Source: Granulicella sp. (lineage in GTDB: Bacteria > Acidobacteriota > Terriglobia > Terriglobales > Acidobacteriaceae). Taken from it: 7,051 nt of DNA. How positions within the stretch are numbered: position 1 is the stretch's first letter; each line of letters starts with the position of its first letter. Below, one piece after another: positions 1 through 6,235 of this stretch. The position numbers and the translations under genes were made by a program. Under the pieces are notes generated by a model that saw nothing but the letters and a program-made list of their open reading frames with translations, was not told the DNA's origin and made no database searches. The DNA is taken from NCBI GenBank assembly GCA_003133205.1, contig PKWK01000176.1, positions 1-7,051 of the forward strand. The letters are read 5' to 3'.

Positions 1-1
1 G

Positions 2-805
2 TTGCCGGTCAAGAGCGAGATTCCGGGCTACACCCTGATCACCGTCATCTTCACCACGTCCGGCAACGCCAGCAGGCCGATATCGTTCCTGCTCTCCACC
101 GACGGCAAAACCCTCGCGCAGTTCAACAAGTTCGATCTCAGCCAGGATCCCAAGGACAAAGTGTCCGCGGCCGGCCGTCCCGCGCGGGGCGGTCCACCCA
201 ACGCGCCCGTGCTCATCGTCGGCTTCGACGACCTCGAATGCCCCTACTGCGCCAAGATGAACGCGGAGCTGTTCCCCGCGATCCTGAATCGTTACAAGGA
301 CCAGGTCCGCGTCGTCTATCGCGACTTCCCGCTGGAAGAGATCCATCCCTGGGCCAAGCACGCGGCCATCGATGCCAACTGCCTCGCCGCCGCCACCACC
401 GACGGCTACTGGAACTTTGTCGACTACGTTCACGTACATACCGACGAGATGGCCGGCACGGAGAAGACCGCCGCCAAGGCCAATCAGACGCTCGACAAAC
501 TAACCCTCGACGAAGGCACGCGCCAGAAGGTCAACCAGCCGGAACTGGTGGCCTGCGTCCTGAAGCAGGATGACACCGTGGTCAAGTCGTCCATCATCCA
601 GGCCGAGGCGGATCCGCTGCGCGTCAATTCCACGCCCATGCTGTACGTCAACGGCGAAAAGGTGGAGGGCGTAGTGCCGATCGAGACCCTCTACCGCATC
701 ATCGACAGAGCTTTGACCGCGGCCGGCCAGACACCACCGCCGCCTGCGCCCGCCGCGAAACCCGCGCCCGCGCCAGCACCCGCCGCCACCAAGCCAGGGA
801 GTTAG
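2..805 (+). CDS. DsbA-family thiol:disulfide oxidoreductase, 5'-truncated
   Basis: The reading frame is open from the window edge to TAG at 803-805. The TTG at position 2 is probably an internal Leu codon, so the true N-terminus, including any export signal, lies outside. Numbering from that codon, residues 1-66 are a small N-terminal module found ahead of the thioredoxin fold in similar acidobacterial proteins. The fold starts at about 69 and carries the active site CPYC at 80-83 and the cis-proline loop STP at 210-212. Two further cysteines, C127 (DANC) and C185 (VAC), could form a second disulfide. Residues 244-264 are a Pro/Ala-rich tail. DsbA-type proteins oxidise or isomerise cysteines in exported proteins; the redox direction cannot be read from sequence alone. 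The next gene, 80 bp downstream on the same strand, is a SurA/PpiC-like folding factor, which supports an envelope role. The family call is firm; the substrate is unknown. Confidence 0.88.
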   Translation: MPVKSEIPGYTLITVIFTTSGNASRPISFLLSTDGKTLAQFNKFDLSQDPKDKVSAAGRPARGGPPNAPVLIVGFDDLECPYCAKMNAELFPAILNRYKDQVRVVYRDFPLEEIHPWAKHAAIDANCLAAATTDGYWNFVDYVHVHTDEMAGTEKTAAKANQTLDKLTLDEGTRQKVNQPELVACVLKQDDTVVKSSIIQAEADPLRVNSTPMLYVNGEKVEGVVPIETLYRIIDRALTAAGQTPPPPAPAAKPAPAPAPAATKPGS

Positions 806-885
806 CAGAAGGATGGGAACTGTTGTGAAGGTCAAACGGAACGAGTCACACAAGTGTGAAGGATCGAAAACCGGAATGGAGAAAC

Positions 886-1986
886 ATGTGTAGCAAAGTA
901 AGGATGGCGGTCAACCCCACACTGGTTGGCGGTGTCAGAAGCGCATGCTACCGAACCGCGGTTGGCCTGCTCCCCGTGGCCCTTCTTCTGATTGGCGGAT
1001 GCAGAACCACCCACAACGCAGATGTGGTAGCCACCGTGAATGGCCGTGCCATCATGCGCGCCGAGATGGACAGGATGTATCAGGCGCAGCTCGCCCAGGC
1101 GCAGAGCCAGCAGCCCTCGCCCGAGGAGGCCGATTCCCTCAGGCTGAGCGCCGTCCGCGAACTCATCAACGAAGAAATCCTCGAGCAGCGCGCGGCCAAG
1201 ATGAACCTGACCGCGACCACCGAGGAGGTCGATGCGAAGCTCGCCGCAATGAAGGCCCCGTATACCGAGGACCAGTTCGCCGAGCAACTGAAGGCCAACC
1301 ATACGACGCTCGATGACCTGAAGCACGACCTGCGCCGTTCGCTGACAACAAATAAGCTGCTGAATAAAGAGGTCAACTCCAAGGTCACCGTGTCGGACGC
1401 CGACGTTACGGCCTACTACAACCAGCACAAGGCTGAGTTCGACCTCATCGAGCCCCGCTCCCATCTCGCCGTCATCCGCGTCACCAGTGTTCCCTCGCCG
1501 CAGCCCGGCAACCTCCAGGGCAGCAAGGCGAGCACTGACGCCGAGGCCAAAAAGAAAATTCAGGCCCTGAAGAACCGGCTCGAGTCGGGCGAAGACTTCG
1601 GCGCGATTGCGACGAATTTTTCTGAAGACCCGAACACTTCATCGAGCGGAGGCGACATGGGCTTCGTTCCCGAGAGCCAGTTGAAATCCGATCCCACGGT
1701 CGGCGCCGCTATCCTGAAGCTGCAGCCCGGACACATTACCGACATCTTTCCGCTGATCGACGCACAGAGCAAGAAGCCGGTTGGCTACTCCATCTACAAG
1801 CTGATCGAGCGTGAACCCGCCGGCCAGCGCGAGATCACCGACCCCGTCGTGCAACAGCACATCCGCCAATTGCTCCACGATGGTCGCTCGCAACTCGTCC
1901 AGAACGCTTACTTCGAGATGCTGCGCGACCAGGCGAAAGTCGAAAACTTCTTCGCCGACGAGATCCTCAAGAACGACGCAAAGTAG
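886..1986 (+). CDS. SurA/PpiC-type peptidyl-prolyl cis-trans isomerase, predicted lipoprotein
   Basis: This is probably an envelope chaperone and proline isomerase. From the ATG at 886 it has 366 residues. A GGAG lies 4 nt upstream of that ATG. An in-frame GTG at 856 would add 10 charged residues before the signal peptide and is less likely. A basic stretch is followed by the hydrophobic segment VGLLPVALLLIGGC, a plausible lipobox with the lipidated Cys at residue 39. Next comes a helical SurA_N-like region (about 45-175), then a parvulin domain (about 190-307) with the signature NFSEDP...GGDMGF at roughly 244-260, and a helical C-terminal tail. The family usually has a His near the end of the parvulin domain (GYHI); here the sequence is GYSIYK, so this His is Ser. 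Isomerase activity may therefore be weak and the chaperone role dominant (inference). Its partner upstream is a DsbA-like oxidoreductase, possibly co-transcribed. The gene converges on the methyltransferase gene, and I see no clear hairpin-plus-T-run terminator in the 67 bp between them. Confidence 0.87.
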   Translation: MCSKVRMAVNPTLVGGVRSACYRTAVGLLPVALLLIGGCRTTHNADVVATVNGRAIMRAEMDRMYQAQLAQAQSQQPSPEEADSLRLSAVRELINEEILEQRAAKMNLTATTEEVDAKLAAMKAPYTEDQFAEQLKANHTTLDDLKHDLRRSLTTNKLLNKEVNSKVTVSDADVTAYYNQHKAEFDLIEPRSHLAVIRVTSVPSPQPGNLQGSKASTDAEAKKKIQALKNRLESGEDFGAIATNFSEDPNTSSSGGDMGFVPESQLKSDPTVGAAILKLQPGHITDIFPLIDAQSKKPVGYSIYKLIEREPAGQREITDPVVQQHIRQLLHDGRSQLVQNAYFEMLRDQAKVENFFADEILKNDAK

Positions 1987-2053
1987 GCGCCGGCCGTCCC
2001 TCGCCGTTGCCACGGATCCGGGTGGGTTATCCAGCGAAGCTCAACCGTCCTGC

Positions 2054-2965
2054 TCATTCCCCGCGCTCGCCGCCAAGCTTCCACAACACCTGCCGCAGAA
2101 TTCCCATCCACACCGGCGCATCCTCCGCGTTCACGCCCATGCGCCGCACCAGGCGGCGCATCTGCGCGGGGTTCCTGTCGGCCGGGTGACGCCGCGTATA
2201 TTCGGTCCTTTCCAGCACCTCGCTCAGCAACGCCGACAGCCGCTCCAGCACGGCCGCCTCCGCCGGGTGCCCCATATCTCGATTTTGAGATGTGGGTTCT
2301 ACGGGTGCCCCATTCATGACAGCCTGATCCTCATGAGTTGGATTCCGCACCAACTCATACAGACACACCGCCACCGCCTGCCCCAGGTTCATCGAGGGAT
2401 GCCGCACCTCCGCATGCTCCCACATCGGCACGGTGAGCAGCCAGTTGCAGTGGCTCAACTCCTCGTTACTCAGCCCCGTCTTCTCCGACCCGAACAGCAG
2501 CGCCACCCGCCCGGCGTTACCACCACGACCGGGTGCCCCATCCATGACAGCCTGTCCGTCATGGGTGGGTTCACGCAACTCCGCGCGCATCCTCACCGCA
2601 GCCTCGGAGAGCTGAAGCAATTCATGCTGCACATCGCGCTCGCCCACCGCCGTCGTCCCCACCACCAGCGTGCAATCGGCCACCGCCTCCGCCACGCTCG
2701 CGCACTTCATCGCACTCGCCATCACCTCCGACGCATCCACCGCGGACTTCGCCGCCTCGAACGGCACCGGAAACTCGTTCACCACCCTCAGCCTGCCGAA
2801 GCCGAAGTCATGCATCGCGCGCGCCACCGCCCCAATGTTGCTCGGGTTCCGCGCCCGCACCAGCACCACGCAAACCCGCCCGAGCTCGCCTTCACTTAGC
2901 ATCGCCTCCAATTGTAGAGTCGCGCCCCCCGCCTCCCCAGCAAGATAAATCAAACTTTCGTTCAC
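2054..2965 (-). CDS. trmJ: TrmJ-like SPOUT RNA 2'-O-methyltransferase with in-frame repeat insertions
   Basis: The 303-residue protein shows the three SPOUT/TrmH motifs: motif 1 VLVRARNPSNIGAVARAM (34-51), motif 2 ALLFGSEKTGLSNEEL (155-170) and motif 3 PSMNLGQAVAVCLYEL (190-205). These build the trefoil-knot SAM site. The C-terminal region (about 239-300, with RRLVRRM and GILRQVLWKL) matches the TrmJ-type extension, so 2'-O-methylation of tRNA position 32 is the likely reaction; other TrmH-like targets are possible. Residues 132-145 and 208-234 are extra peptides encoded by palindromic repeats (listed separately). They lie between conserved motifs and explain why the protein is longer than usual. 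The start is uncertain. The GTG at 2965 gives 21 poorly conserved leading residues. The ATG at 2902 follows a strong GGAGG, though only 2 nt away, and puts Met about 10 residues before motif 1, as is typical. The gene lies 21 bp after the dehydrogenase stop and is probably the last gene of that operon. Confidence 0.85.
   Translation of the reverse strand: MNESLIYLAGEAGGATLQLEAMLSEGELGRVCVVLVRARNPSNIGAVARAMHDFGFGRLRVVNEFPVPFEAAKSAVDASEVMASAMKCASVAEAVADCTLVVGTTAVGERDVQHELLQLSEAAVRMRAELREPTHDGQAVMDGAPGRGGNAGRVALLFGSEKTGLSNEELSHCNWLLTVPMWEHAEVRHPSMNLGQAVAVCLYELVRNPTHEDQAVMNGAPVEPTSQNRDMGHPAEAAVLERLSALLSEVLERTEYTRRHPADRNPAQMRRLVRRMGVNAEDAPVWMGILRQVLWKLGGERGE
2265..2299. repeat. Translated palindromic element, copy C, shorter variant next to copy B
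   Basis: The element shares the outer ends of copies A and B (GGGTGCCCCAT at one end, GTGGGTTC at the other) but has a different core. The arms CCCATATCTC (2271-2280) and GAGATGTGGG (2287-2296) pair at 9 of 10 positions around the loop GATTTT. It encodes EPTSQNRDMGHP (residues 223-234), separated from the peptide of copy B by a single Val. The shared ends with a different hairpin core suggest a family of related elements, two of which landed side by side. Confidence 0.72.
2303..2345. repeat. Translated palindromic element, copy B (in trmJ)
   Basis: This copy starts GGGTGCCCCATTCATGACAG, identical to copy A except for one base in the first 24. It then diverges modestly and ends ATGAGTTGGATTC. 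The hairpin arms have decayed to 9 of 12 pairs. On the gene strand it encodes NPTHEDQAVMNGAP (residues 208-221), directly after motif 3 and before the TrmJ-like C-terminal region. Copies A and B are read in the same frame and give near-identical peptides, so this is not a chance similarity of two linkers. Confidence 0.78.
2531..2572. repeat. Translated palindromic element, copy A (in trmJ)
   Basis: This 42-bp element begins GGGTGCCCCATCCATGAC and ends GTCATGGGTGGGTTC. Its arms 2537-2548 and 2558-2569 pair at 11 of 12 positions around a 9-nt loop. Read on the gene strand it encodes exactly 14 residues, EPTHDGQAVMDGAP (132-145 of the methyltransferase). They lie in the linker between the VVGTTAV region and SPOUT motif 2. 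Copy B, about 190 bp away, shares most bases, its ends and almost the same peptide. The length is a multiple of three, so insertion would keep the frame. Confidence 0.8.
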
Positions 2966-2986
2966 CTCGGAAAGCCACAGGCCGAC

Positions 2987-4102
2987 CTAAGCCAGTGCAT
3001 GCACCGCGGTCAGCGCATTGGCAATAGCCTTCCCGGCAGTCACCGTATCGGCGGTCCCGCCCACATCGCGCGTGCAGAGCGACTTGTCGACCAGCGTAGT
3101 CTCAATCGCCCTCAGAACAGCAGCGCCCGCTTCCACCTCGCCCAGATGATCGAGCATCATCGCGGCCGACCAGATCTGCCCAATGGGATTCGCAATGCCC
3201 TTGCCCGCGATATCCGGCGCCGAACCGTGCACTGGTTCGAACAGCGACGGGAAGCGGCCTTCAGGATTGATGTTGCCCGAAGGCGCAATGCCAATCGTTC
3301 CCGCGCACGCCGGCCCCAGGTCGGAGAGAATATCGCCGAACAAGTTTGACGCGACCACCACATCGAAGCGGTCGGGGTTCAGCACAAAGTGCGCGGTCAG
3401 AATGTCGATGTGATATTTGTCCCACGTCACGCTGGGGAAGCCCTTGCTGATCTCCTCCACGCGCTCGTCCCAGAACGGCATCGTGATCGAAATCCCGTTG
3501 GACTTGGTCGCCGAAGTCAGATGCTTCTTCTCGCGCTTCTGCGCCAGTTCGAACGCGAACTTCAGAATCCGGTCCACGCCCACGCGCGTCATCACCGTCT
3601 CCTGCACCACAACCTCGCGCTCGGTTCCAGGGAATATTCTGCCGCCAATCGACGAGTACTCGCCCTCGGTGTTCTCGCGCACCACGAAGAAGTCGATGTC
3701 GCCAGGCTTGCGGCCCGCCAGCGGGCACGGCACCCCGGGCATCAACCGCACCGGGCGCAGGTTCACGTACTGATCGAACTCGCGGCGGAACAGAATCAGT
3801 GATCCCCACAACGAGATGTGGTCGGGAACGACGTCCGGCCAGCCCACCGCACCAAAGAAGATGGCGTCATGGTGGCCGATCTGGTCCTTCCAGTCATCCG
3901 GCAGCATCTTCTTGTGCTTCATGTAGTAGTCGCAGGAGGCGAAGTCAAACTCGTCGAGTTGCAGCGCAAAACCGAACTGTTTCGCGGCCGCTTCGAGCAC
4001 CCGCACGCCCTCGGGGACAACTTCTCGGCCAATCCCATCGCCTGGGATAACCGCTATCTTGTAACTCCGATTGGCCTTATTTCTTTCACTGGCATTGGGC
4101 AT
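2987..4102 (-). CDS. ttuC: Tartrate dehydrogenase / D-malate dehydrogenase (decarboxylating), NAD-dependent
   Basis: The 371-residue protein belongs to the isocitrate/isopropylmalate dehydrogenase superfamily of beta-decarboxylating enzymes. Family members oxidise tartrate, D-malate or similar 2-hydroxyacids with NAD+ and a divalent metal in the cytoplasm. Visible landmarks are the N-terminal IPGDGIGREVVPEG (19-32), the arginine-bearing substrate segment RREFDQYVNLRPVRL (106-120), VRENTEGEYSS with Tyr149, Lys200 in TKSNG, metal-ligand candidates Asp232, Asp257 and Asp261, and the nucleotide loop EPVHGSAPDIAGKGIANP (289-306). The blocks SLWGSLILFRREFD and TMPFWDERV fit the tartrate/D-malate subgroup better than isopropylmalate dehydrogenase, and no leu genes are nearby. 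The ATG at 4102 is supported by GAAAGG about 8 nt upstream. The gene starts 12 bp after an ACS-family transporter, the pairing seen in tartrate utilisation loci. The family call is firm. Whether the true substrate is tartrate (ttuC) or D-malate (dmlA) is not decided by the sequence. Confidence 0.88.
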   Translation of the reverse strand: MPNASERNKANRSYKIAVIPGDGIGREVVPEGVRVLEAAAKQFGFALQLDEFDFASCDYYMKHKKMLPDDWKDQIGHHDAIFFGAVGWPDVVPDHISLWGSLILFRREFDQYVNLRPVRLMPGVPCPLAGRKPGDIDFFVVRENTEGEYSSIGGRIFPGTEREVVVQETVMTRVGVDRILKFAFELAQKREKKHLTSATKSNGISITMPFWDERVEEISKGFPSVTWDKYHIDILTAHFVLNPDRFDVVVASNLFGDILSDLGPACAGTIGIAPSGNINPEGRFPSLFEPVHGSAPDIAGKGIANPIGQIWSAAMMLDHLGEVEAGAAVLRAIETTLVDKSLCTRDVGGTADTVTAGKAIANALTAVHALA

Positions 4103-4114
4103 GATGAGAGCCTT

Positions 4115-5434
4115 TCAAGTTCGAATGTCTCCCTGGGCATCGCCTTGCGTTACCGCACGCATCAACAGGATCGTAACCGCGGACACTACCAGCGTACCGC
4201 CAACCAGGTAGAGTCCGCGACTGAAGTGCTCGCCGCCCCCGCTGTTCGCGCCGATCATGTAGGGCCCAACGAAACCGCCCAGCGTGCCCAGCGAGTTGAT
4301 CAGCCCAATCGCCGCAGCCGCAGCCGTGCCGCCAAAAAACATTGTCGGCAGGCTCCACAGCGGCGGTTTCGCCGCGCTCACTCCAAACGCCGTAAGCGAC
4401 AGTCCGGTGATCGCCAGAATCGCCGACGACCCAGCCCGCGCGGCCATCGCCATTCCCACCGCCGCAATCACGCACGCAATCGCCGCATGCCAATAGCGCT
4501 CGCCCGTGCGGTCCGAATTGCGCGACCACAACACCATGCCGACTAAGGCGATCAGGTTTGGAATCGCGACGAGGAATCCGATCTTGAACACCGAGAAACC
4601 GAGGCCCTTCACGATCAGCGGAGCCCAGAACCCGATCGTATACAGCCCCGCCGACGTGCCGAAGTACGCAAGCGAGAGCGCCAGAACCTTCCAGTCCATC
4701 AACGCACGCCACGCGCTATGGCTGCGCGGATCCTTGATTGCGGCCTGCTCCGCGAGGATCGCCTGCGTAAGCCAGTTGCGCTCTTCCGCCGTCAACCAAG
4801 CAGCATCAGCCGGACGATCCGTCAGAAATCGAAATGTAACCAATCCCAGCACCAATGCAGGAATGCCTTCCACCAGGAAGAGCCACTGCCACCCGTGCAG
4901 ACCCATCAAACCATTCAGCCCCATCAACGCGCCGGACACCGGCGACCCGATCAATCCCGCCATCGGCGCGGCGGCCATAAACATCGCCGTCACCGCCGAG
5001 CGATGATGCGAAGGAAACCAGTAGCTCAGGTAAAGAATGATCCCCGGAAAAAATCCAGCCTCCGCCAGCCCCAGCAGAAACCGCAGCACATAAAAGCTGA
5101 TCGGCCCGCGCGTGAAGGCCATCGCCACCGAAACCAGCCCCCACGTAATCATCACGCGCCCAATCCAGAACCGCGCGCCCACCTTGTGCAGGATCATCGT
5201 CGACGGAACTTCGAACGCGAAGTAGCCAAGAAAAAAAATCCCCGACCCCAGCCCGAACATCTGCGCCGTCAGCCCGATCTCCTTGTTCATGGTCAGCGCG
5301 GCGAACCCGACGTTGATCCGATCGAGAAACGCTACAAAATAAAGCAGCATCAGGAACGGGATCAGCCGCCACGTAATCTTGCGAATCGCACGCGCCTCAA
5401 GGGAGCCCGAAGCACGCGTCGCCGTGTCGCCCAT
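4115..5434 (-). CDS. MFS transporter, anion:cation symporter (ACS) family, likely for tartrate or a related dicarboxylate
   Basis: The 439-residue protein has about 12 hydrophobic segments in two halves, typical MFS size. ACS-family signatures are YFVAFLDRINVGFAAL (32-47) with the Asp38-Arg39 pair, LHKVGARFWIGRVMITWG (82-99, loop between helices 2 and 3), RFLLGLAEAGFFPG (118-131) and the central-loop motif DRPADAAWLTAEERNWL (206-222). It should import an organic anion with protons across the inner membrane. Its closest functional analogue by context is TtuB, the tartrate carrier, because the next gene encodes a tartrate/D-malate dehydrogenase. The start ATG at 5434 follows the purine-rich AAGGGGAGGGT, a good if close ribosome site. 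It is probably the first gene of a three-gene operon ending with the RNA methyltransferase. Family confidence is high; substrate confidence is moderate. Confidence 0.88.
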   Translation of the reverse strand: MGDTATRASGSLEARAIRKITWRLIPFLMLLYFVAFLDRINVGFAALTMNKEIGLTAQMFGLGSGIFFLGYFAFEVPSTMILHKVGARFWIGRVMITWGLVSVAMAFTRGPISFYVLRFLLGLAEAGFFPGIILYLSYWFPSHHRSAVTAMFMAAAPMAGLIGSPVSGALMGLNGLMGLHGWQWLFLVEGIPALVLGLVTFRFLTDRPADAAWLTAEERNWLTQAILAEQAAIKDPRSHSAWRALMDWKVLALSLAYFGTSAGLYTIGFWAPLIVKGLGFSVFKIGFLVAIPNLIALVGMVLWSRNSDRTGERYWHAAIACVIAAVGMAMAARAGSSAILAITGLSLTAFGVSAAKPPLWSLPTMFFGGTAAAAAIGLINSLGTLGGFVGPYMIGANSGGGEHFSRGLYLVGGTLVVSAVTILLMRAVTQGDAQGDIRT

Positions 5435-5480
5435 ACCCTCCCCTTAGCGCTGAACGCAGCTTCAAACTCAGAGCCTCCTG

Positions 5481-5486
5481 ATTGTA
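5481..5486 (-). promoter_or_regulatory. Possible -10 element for the transporter-dehydrogenase operon
   Basis: On the minus strand this reads TACAAT, within GATACAAT, 5 of 6 matches to the sigma-70 consensus and 47 nt before the transporter start codon. At 17 bp upstream I find only a poor -35 (ATCCAA). The 85-bp gap to the small upstream gene is the natural place for an operon promoter, but the match alone is weak. Confidence 0.22.
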
Positions 5487-5519
5487 TCCGTGGGAGCTTC
5501 CGGTTGGATTTAGCTGAGG

Positions 5520-5711
5520 TCAGAGTTCTTCCCACCGCCGACACGGCGGCGAGAGCGGTGCGCCGAGGCACTCGTGGTACACCTCGGCCTTGGAGAGTTC
5601 TGGTTCGCTCAAGTGTCTGGCGATGATCAGGAAGCAGGTCGGACAGACGGAATCATAGGTCCCGTCTCCGTTGTAGCGATGCGGAAAACCAGCGTCGAAG
5701 TCGAGGGACAT
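5520..5711 (-). CDS. Small putative metal-binding protein (CxxC...HxC), unknown function
   Basis: The 63-residue protein starts at the ATG at 5711, which has AAGG 7 nt upstream. The in-frame TTG at 5750 lacks such support. It reads FPHRYNGDGTYDSVCPTC, followed by a helical stretch rich in Glu and Leu and then HEC. Cys23, Cys26, His46 and Cys48 are spaced like a small zinc-binding fold. I recall similar short proteins with an FPHR-N-DGT-DS-C core being frequent in acidobacteria, often in several copies, but with no assigned role; this is memory, not a search. The last 15 residues (LGAPLSPPCRRWEEL) look unlike the conserved part and overlap a CCGCCG/CGGCGG hairpin at 5535-5549. The gene lies 85 bp upstream of the transporter on the same strand, with no obvious functional link. 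Confidence 0.65.
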   Translation of the reverse strand: MSLDFDAGFPHRYNGDGTYDSVCPTCFLIIARHLSEPELSKAEVYHECLGAPLSPPCRRWEEL

Positions 5712-5836
5712 AGACGTACCTTGGCACGATAGATTTTGGCCCGAGATCAAAAATTTTAGACCGCAATCAAAATTCCGTCTGTCTGCTATCCGACAATTCC
5801 CGCCACATCTTTCGGATGGCCTAGTTCGCCCAGACG

Positions 5837-5905
5837 CTAGGCGCGGACCGCCTTCGCGCTATCCTTCAGCAGCCCGAGCCGCACCAGGCTCTCGCCCGTC
5901 GGTGC
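5837..5905 (-). pseudogene. Possible C-terminal remnant of a decayed gene
   Basis: On the minus strand a 22-codon open stretch APTGESLVRLGLLKDSAKAV, then Arg-Ala and TAG (5837-5839), has strongly GC-biased third positions (about 20 of 22), as in the real genes here. It reads like a protein C-terminus. A TGA sits immediately upstream at 5906-5908. The neighbouring frame is open further upstream and reads TPKEWVYNALMGRES, so one frameshift near 5905 would join them. I do not recognise the parent protein. It could equally be part of a dispersed repeat. Confidence 0.22.
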
Positions 5906-5982
5906 TCATCCTCGACTCCCTACCCATTAACGCGTTATACACCCACTCCTTTGGCGTCGAATGGAAAGCCACCCTCACCCAA

Positions 5983-6062
5983 GGGCCGAAGGCCCGCTCT
6001 ACCCTAGCCCAGGGCAACGCCCTGGGTCAGAGCCCGCCAACCAAACCGAGGGCTGAAGGCCC
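5983..6062. repeat. Cluster of three GC-rich hairpins, intergenic palindromic repeats
   Basis: Hairpin 1 is GGGCC-GAA-GGCCC (5983-5995). Hairpin 2 has perfect 8-bp arms CCCAGGGC (6008-6015) and GCCCTGGG (6019-6026) around AAC, flanked by outer GCTCT/AGAGC arms (5996-6000 and 6029-6033). Hairpin 3, GGGCTGAAGGCCC (6050-6062), is a one-base variant of hairpin 1. There is no T-run after any of them, so they are not classical terminators. They resemble REP-like dispersed palindromes common between acidobacterial genes (from memory, unverified). Confidence 0.7.
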
Positions 6063-6220
6063 GGCCTATAATTCCCTCGCCGTGCCCCCCCAATTATTTT
6101 TCGCCAGAAACCTCAGCAAATTCGCATGTCAAGCCCCCGCGCTCCCAATTAAATAAATATCTCCATCCCTCTCAATCACTTAGCCACCAAAAATAGTTGG
6201 CATAGGAGTTATGCTCCACC

Positions 6221-6229
6221 TGCTATCCT
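6221..6229 (+). promoter_or_regulatory. Possible extended -10 element in front of the structured segment
   Basis: TGCTATCCT has the extended -10 form TGnTAnnnT. A good -35-like TTGGCA (6197-6202) lies upstream, but the spacer of 21 bp is too long for a standard promoter. Transcription from here would begin near 6236, just before the structured segment. Confidence 0.2.
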
Positions 6230-6235
6230 TAAATA

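Noticed and set aside
856..885. GTG at 856 as the start of the SurA-like gene
   Set aside because: It would put charged residues ahead of the signal peptide. The ATG at 886 has a nearby GGAG and gives a normal lipoprotein signal length.
1811..2899. A 362-codon open frame on the plus strand opposite trmJ
   Set aside because: It is a shadow of the GC-rich minus-strand gene. It is rich in His, Arg and Pro, shows no domain, and starts inside the SurA-like gene, while the minus strand shows all SPOUT motifs.
5535..5549. CCGCCG/CGGCGG hairpin as a terminator of the small gene
   Set aside because: It lies inside the coding sequence and has no following T-run in either direction.
5362..5571. A 69-codon minus-strand frame overlapping the transporter start and the small gene
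   Set aside because: It overlaps two better-supported genes in other frames and has no ribosome site or conserved motif.
3818..5626. Long plus-strand open frames opposite the dehydrogenase and transporter (3818-4546 and 4718-5626)
   Set aside because: They have Arg/His/Gln-rich low-complexity composition without motifs, and the opposite strand encodes clear conserved enzymes.
5902..6156. An 84-codon open frame on the plus strand in the intergenic region
   Set aside because: It runs through the three GC hairpins and AT-rich tail, has no Shine-Dalgarno site or recognisable fold, and looks like translated repeat DNA.
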